From positions 8,390-15,783 of the forward strand of contig JABAYZ010000312.1 in NCBI GenBank assembly GCA_018608735.1: DNA of 7,394 nt. The letters run 5' to 3'. This document shows positions 4,513 to 7,394 of the stretch, piece by piece. Both the position numbers and the translations under genes were made by a program. The DNA is from Flavobacteriaceae bacterium (GTDB lineage Bacteria > Bacteroidota > Bacteroidia > Flavobacteriales > Flavobacteriaceae). The notes below the pieces were generated by a model. The model was not told the origin of the DNA, did not search any database, and worked only from the letters and a program-made list of their open reading frames with translations. The stretch's first letter is position 1; every line of letters starts with the position of its first letter.

Positions 4513-5960
4513 TGTCACACAGAAGAAAAAAAACAAAGATAGTTGCCACACTTGGACCCGCAATAAATTCGAAGGAAATGCTCCTAAAAATGGTTCAAAC
4601 AGGTGTAAATGTATTTAGAATTAACTTTTCACATGCAGATTATGAAGACGTCAAAGTGCGTATCAAATACATTCGTGAGATTAATGAAGAATACGGATTT
4701 AATGCTGCAATATTAGCCGATTTACAAGGCCCAAAACTACGGGTTGGTGTAATGAAAGATGATGTTGTTGTAAATCCTGGTGACGAAATTATCTTTGCCA
4801 CTGGCGAGCGTTTTGAAGGGACCAAAGAGCGTGTTTATATGACCTATAAGCGTTTCCCATTAGATGCTAAGCCAGGCGAAAGTATTTTATTGGATGACGG
4901 AAAATTGCTTTTTGAAGTAATTTCAACAAACCAAAAAGATGAGGTTAAAGCCCGAGTAATTCAGGGTGGACCTTTAAAATCTAAAAAAGGGGTTAACCTT
5001 CCAAATACAGATATTTCTCAACCTGCGCTTACCGAAAAAGATAAAGAAGATGCTGTATTTGCTATTTCTCAAGAAGTGGATTGGATGGCACTTTCTTTTG
5101 TAAGACATCCCGAAGATTTGATGGAGTTAGAAGCGCTCATTTCGAAACACAGTTCATATAAAATTCCAATTATTGCTAAGATTGAAAAACCTGAAGCGGT
5201 AGAAAACATAGATAAAATTGTTGCCTATTGTGACGGACTGATGGTTGCCAGAGGAGATCTTGGTGTTGAAGTTCCTGCACATCAGGTTCCATTAATCCAA
5301 AAGGAATTGGTGTTAAAGGCAAAACAAGCACGTATTCCAGTAATTATTGCGACTCAAATGATGGAGTCTATGATTGACAGTCTAACACCAACACGTGCAG
5401 AAGTCAATGATGTTGCCAACTCCGTTATGGATGGTGCAGATGCAGTAATGCTTTCTGGAGAAACTTCAGTAGGGCAATATCCTGTTCAAGTGATTAAAAA
5501 AATGTCTGATATTATCAAAACCGTAGAAAATTCAGATTTAATAAATGTACCTCAAAACCCACCACATATTCGTACAAAGCGTTACATCACAAAATCGATT
5601 TGTTACCATGCTGCAAATATGGCCAACGAAATCCATGCACGTGCAATTTCGACCTTGACCAATAGTGGATATACTGCTTTTCAAATTTCAGCTTGGCGTC
5701 CTGACGCTCATATTCTTGTATTTTCATCTAACAAACGGATTATTCCTCAGCTGAACTTGCTTTGGGGTGTACGTGCATTTCATTATGATCAATTTGCGTC
5801 TACTGACCAAACGATTAACGATGTGAACAAGATTGCTTTTGATAAACAGTATGTTGAAACTGGAGACATGGTGATCAGTTTGGCTGCTATGCCAATGAAG
5901 GAAAAAGGAATGGTTAATACACTAAGAGTTTCTGAAGTGAAAGACTATTCGAAGATCTAG
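4512..5960 (+). CDS. pyk: Pyruvate kinase
   Basis: A 482-residue glycolytic enzyme that converts phosphoenolpyruvate and ADP to pyruvate and ATP. The (beta/alpha)8 barrel begins with TKIVATLGPAINSKE and GVNVFRINFSHA (R36, N38 and S40 at the active site). ADLQGPKLRVG (69-79) leads into the B domain (about 75-175). The pyruvate kinase signature IPIIAKIEKPEAV carries the catalytic K224 and metal ligand E226, and MVARGDLGVE carries D248. TQMMESMI (T281) and VMDGADAVMLSGETSVGQYP complete the barrel, and residues about 350-482 form the C-terminal regulatory domain. L71, Q72, K75 and V78 occupy the positions that separate K+-independent from K+-dependent enzymes. The ATG overlaps the stop of the preceding gene by one base, indicating translational coupling. 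The gene converges on ilvA with 26 bp between the stops, and I see no strong terminator hairpin there. Confidence 0.97.
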   Translation: MSHRRKKTKIVATLGPAINSKEMLLKMVQTGVNVFRINFSHADYEDVKVRIKYIREINEEYGFNAAILADLQGPKLRVGVMKDDVVVNPGDEIIFATGERFEGTKERVYMTYKRFPLDAKPGESILLDDGKLLFEVISTNQKDEVKARVIQGGPLKSKKGVNLPNTDISQPALTEKDKEDAVFAISQEVDWMALSFVRHPEDLMELEALISKHSSYKIPIIAKIEKPEAVENIDKIVAYCDGLMVARGDLGVEVPAHQVPLIQKELVLKAKQARIPVIIATQMMESMIDSLTPTRAEVNDVANSVMDGADAVMLSGETSVGQYPVQVIKKMSDIIKTVENSDLINVPQNPPHIRTKRYITKSICYHAANMANEIHARAISTLTNSGYTAFQISAWRPDAHILVFSSNKRIIPQLNLLWGVRAFHYDQFASTDQTINDVNKIAFDKQYVETGDMVISLAAMPMKEKGMVNTLRVSEVKDYSKI

Positions 5961-5986
5961 ATTTGGATTACATTATGGGAATTTAT

Positions 5987-7246
5987 CTAAACTAAAAACT
6001 GAAATAAATCGGGTTTTTCGTTTAGATAATCTCCATAAAAATTATGACGTTTAATGTTTGCAATTAGGGGCTCTAAATCGTCAGGTGACTTCAGCTCAAT
6101 TCCTACCACTGCCACATCATTTTCTCTATTTACTTTTTTGGTATACTCAAAGTGTGTAATGTCGTCGTTAGGCCCTAAAATATCAACTACAAATTCTCGC
6201 AAAGCTCCTGCACGTTGAGGAAAGTTGATGATAAAATAGTGCTTTAATTTTGAGAATAGTAATGCGCGTTCTTTAATTTCAGCAGTTCTCGTAATATCAT
6301 TATTACCACCACTGATTATACACACGACGTTTTTGCCTTTGATTTCATCTCTATAGGTCTCTAAAGCAGCTACACTCAAAGCGCCTGCAGGCTCAGCAAT
6401 AATAGCCTCTTTATTGTATAAATCGAGTATGGCTTGGCATGCGCTACCTTCATGAATGGTGATCATATCATGCAAGTTTTGCTTGCAAATTGCAAAATTC
6501 TTGTCGCCAACACGCTTAACCGCAGCGCCATCTACAAAATTATCAATTTGGTCTAATTGAACCACTGCTCCATTTTGAAATGCCGATTTCATTGATGGCG
6601 CACCTTCTGGTTCAACACCAATAATCTTGGTATTAGGAGAAAAATGTTTAAAAACCGTAGACATTCCTGAAGCTAGCCCACCCCCTCCAACTGCGACAAA
6701 GATATAATCAATTGGAGCAGTAGATTGGTGAATCAACTCCAAACCTAATGTGGCTTGTCCCTCTATAACTTTTTCGTCATTAAAAGGGTGTATAAACGTT
6801 TTTTGTCGTTCTGTACAATCTTTCATCGCCGCATTATAGGCGTCGTCAAAACTGTCCCCAATCAATATGATTTTTACGTAGTGATCGCCAAACATTTTTG
6901 CACGCTCAATTTTTTGTTTGGGCGTGGTGGTTGGCATAAAAATAGTGCCTTGTATTTTTAATAGTTTACAAGATAGTGCAACCCCTTGAGAATGATTTCC
7001 AGCACTCGCACAAACGACACCATTAGCCGCCTCTTCCGAAGTTAACGATGACATTTTGTTGTATGCACCTCTAATTTTATACGACCGAACTACCTGTAAA
7101 TCTTCCCGCTTAAAACTTATGTTACAATCATACTTTGATGAATACTGCCCGTTCTCCGTCAAAGGCGTAATGTACGCTACACCTTCGAGGTTTTTTGCCG
7201 CAGCTTCAACAGCTTCGATTGTTGGAAAATAGGGAGTTTCAGACAT
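5987..7246 (-). CDS. ilvA: Threonine dehydratase (threonine ammonia-lyase), biosynthetic short form
   Basis: A 419-residue PLP enzyme that deaminates threonine to 2-oxobutanoate, the committed step to isoleucine. The PLP lysine is K57 in FKREDLQVVRSYKIRGAYNK. SAGNHSQG (81-88) binds the substrate carboxylate, VGGGGLASG (186-194) binds the cofactor phosphate, and ISGGNND (311-317) lies near the pyridine ring. Residues about 330-419 form one ACT-like regulatory domain (HYFIINFPQRAGALREFV...), whereas E. coli IlvA has two and is about 514 residues long. This is the shorter type found in Bacteroidota and Firmicutes. The regulatory domain suggests feedback control by isoleucine or valine. The ATG at 7246 lies 5 bp after the ilvC stop, so the gene is at the end of a branched-chain amino-acid operon. 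The leader has no Shine-Dalgarno sequence. Confidence 0.95.
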   Translation of the reverse strand: MSETPYFPTIEAVEAAAKNLEGVAYITPLTENGQYSSKYDCNISFKREDLQVVRSYKIRGAYNKMSSLTSEEAANGVVCASAGNHSQGVALSCKLLKIQGTIFMPTTTPKQKIERAKMFGDHYVKIILIGDSFDDAYNAAMKDCTERQKTFIHPFNDEKVIEGQATLGLELIHQSTAPIDYIFVAVGGGGLASGMSTVFKHFSPNTKIIGVEPEGAPSMKSAFQNGAVVQLDQIDNFVDGAAVKRVGDKNFAICKQNLHDMITIHEGSACQAILDLYNKEAIIAEPAGALSVAALETYRDEIKGKNVVCIISGGNNDITRTAEIKERALLFSKLKHYFIINFPQRAGALREFVVDILGPNDDITHFEYTKKVNRENDVAVVGIELKSPDDLEPLIANIKRHNFYGDYLNEKPDLFQFLV

Positions 7247-7251
7247 TGGTT

Positions 7252-7394
7252 TTAGGCGTCGGTTTTTATAACTTTCATTGCGGTCATAGAGGCTCTTAAT
7301 TTTGCTCCTACTATTTCTACTGGGTGGTTTCTAATAATAGTATTGATTCTAATTAATTCTTGATTATCAACGCCGTTCTCTGAACTGAACGCTT
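7252..7394 (-). CDS. ilvC: Ketol-acid reductoisomerase, C-terminal end (cut by window edge)
   Basis: The last 46 codons and TAA stop (7252-7254) of a minus-strand gene entering from the right edge. The visible residues include ENGVDNQELIRIN, then IIRNHPVEIVGAKLR, then ASMTAMKVIKTDA. This matches the C-terminal helix pattern I recall from E. coli IlvC (VDN..LR.VNEAIRSH, VGKKLRGYMTDMK), so the identification is good despite the short fragment. Similarity to E. coli suggests the long class II type of reductoisomerase. The enzyme isomerises and reduces acetolactate or acetohydroxybutyrate with NADPH in valine, leucine and isoleucine synthesis. Its stop is 5 bp before the ilvA ATG, so the two genes are on one message and serve the same pathway. 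Confidence 0.88.
   Translation of the reverse strand, partial: AFSSENGVDNQELIRINTIIRNHPVEIVGAKLRASMTAMKVIKTDA

Noticed and set aside
4640..4825. Open frame of 61 codons on the minus strand opposite pyk
   Set aside because: Antisense to the conserved barrel start of pyruvate kinase; Ser/Thr-rich shadow translation.
5961..5986. Possible bidirectional terminator between pyk and ilvA
   Set aside because: Only a 5-bp pairing (TAGAT/ATCTA) with a long loop could be drawn and there is no G+C-rich stem or T-run, so no terminator is called.
6755..6961. Open frame of 68 codons on the plus strand opposite ilvA
   Set aside because: Antisense to conserved ilvA coding sequence, with no plausible promoter or family.

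Overview
The window reads as a chromosomal core-genome segment of a member of the Bacteroidota, most likely family Flavobacteriaceae. The support is: strong A+T bias, A-rich rather than Shine-Dalgarno-like leaders, two Bacteroidota-type TAnnTTTG -7 promoter boxes, a viroplasmin-domain RNase HI, an IPExxxVDY-family protein, and the gene order purN / acpP-fabF-rnc / IPExxxVDY-pyk, which I recall as common in this family. The genus cannot be decided from the sequence. I see no transposase, integrase, phage gene, CRISPR array, tRNA or rRNA.

Left block (minus strand, 1-1484): purN (GAR transformylase, purine synthesis) overlaps by 8 nt the start of a ribonuclease HI gene with an N-terminal viroplasmin domain. 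After an 80-bp gap with its own promoter box lies the first part of a PfkB-family sugar/nucleoside kinase, cut by the window edge. A 180-bp divergent gap (1485-1664) separates this from the next block.

Central block (plus strand, 1665-5960): acpP, fabF and rnc are closely spaced (16 bp and 7 bp gaps; rnc starts with TTG). This links the acyl carrier protein to the elongating ketoacyl-ACP synthase that uses it, with RNase III downstream. After a 116-bp gap comes a conserved protein of unknown function (IPExxxVDY family) whose stop codon overlaps the ATG of pyruvate kinase by one base (TAATG), so the two are probably translationally coupled.

Right block (minus strand, 5987-7394): the C-terminal end of ilvC (ketol-acid reductoisomerase) is followed 5 bp later by ilvA (threonine dehydratase), the end of a branched-chain amino-acid operon that converges on pyk with only 26 bp between the stop codons.

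The gene content is ordinary housekeeping. Less ordinary features cluster around rnc and the gene after it: a perfect 12-bp-arm inverted repeat inside the 3' end of rnc, a 29-37 bp near-palindrome just upstream of the IPExxxVDY-pyk pair, an Asn at a canonical metal-ligand Asp of RNase III, and pyruvate kinase residues that predict K+-independence. I do not see convincing evidence for a wholly new system. The best candidate for undescribed biology is the unknown protein coupled to pyk, together with the palindrome in front of it.
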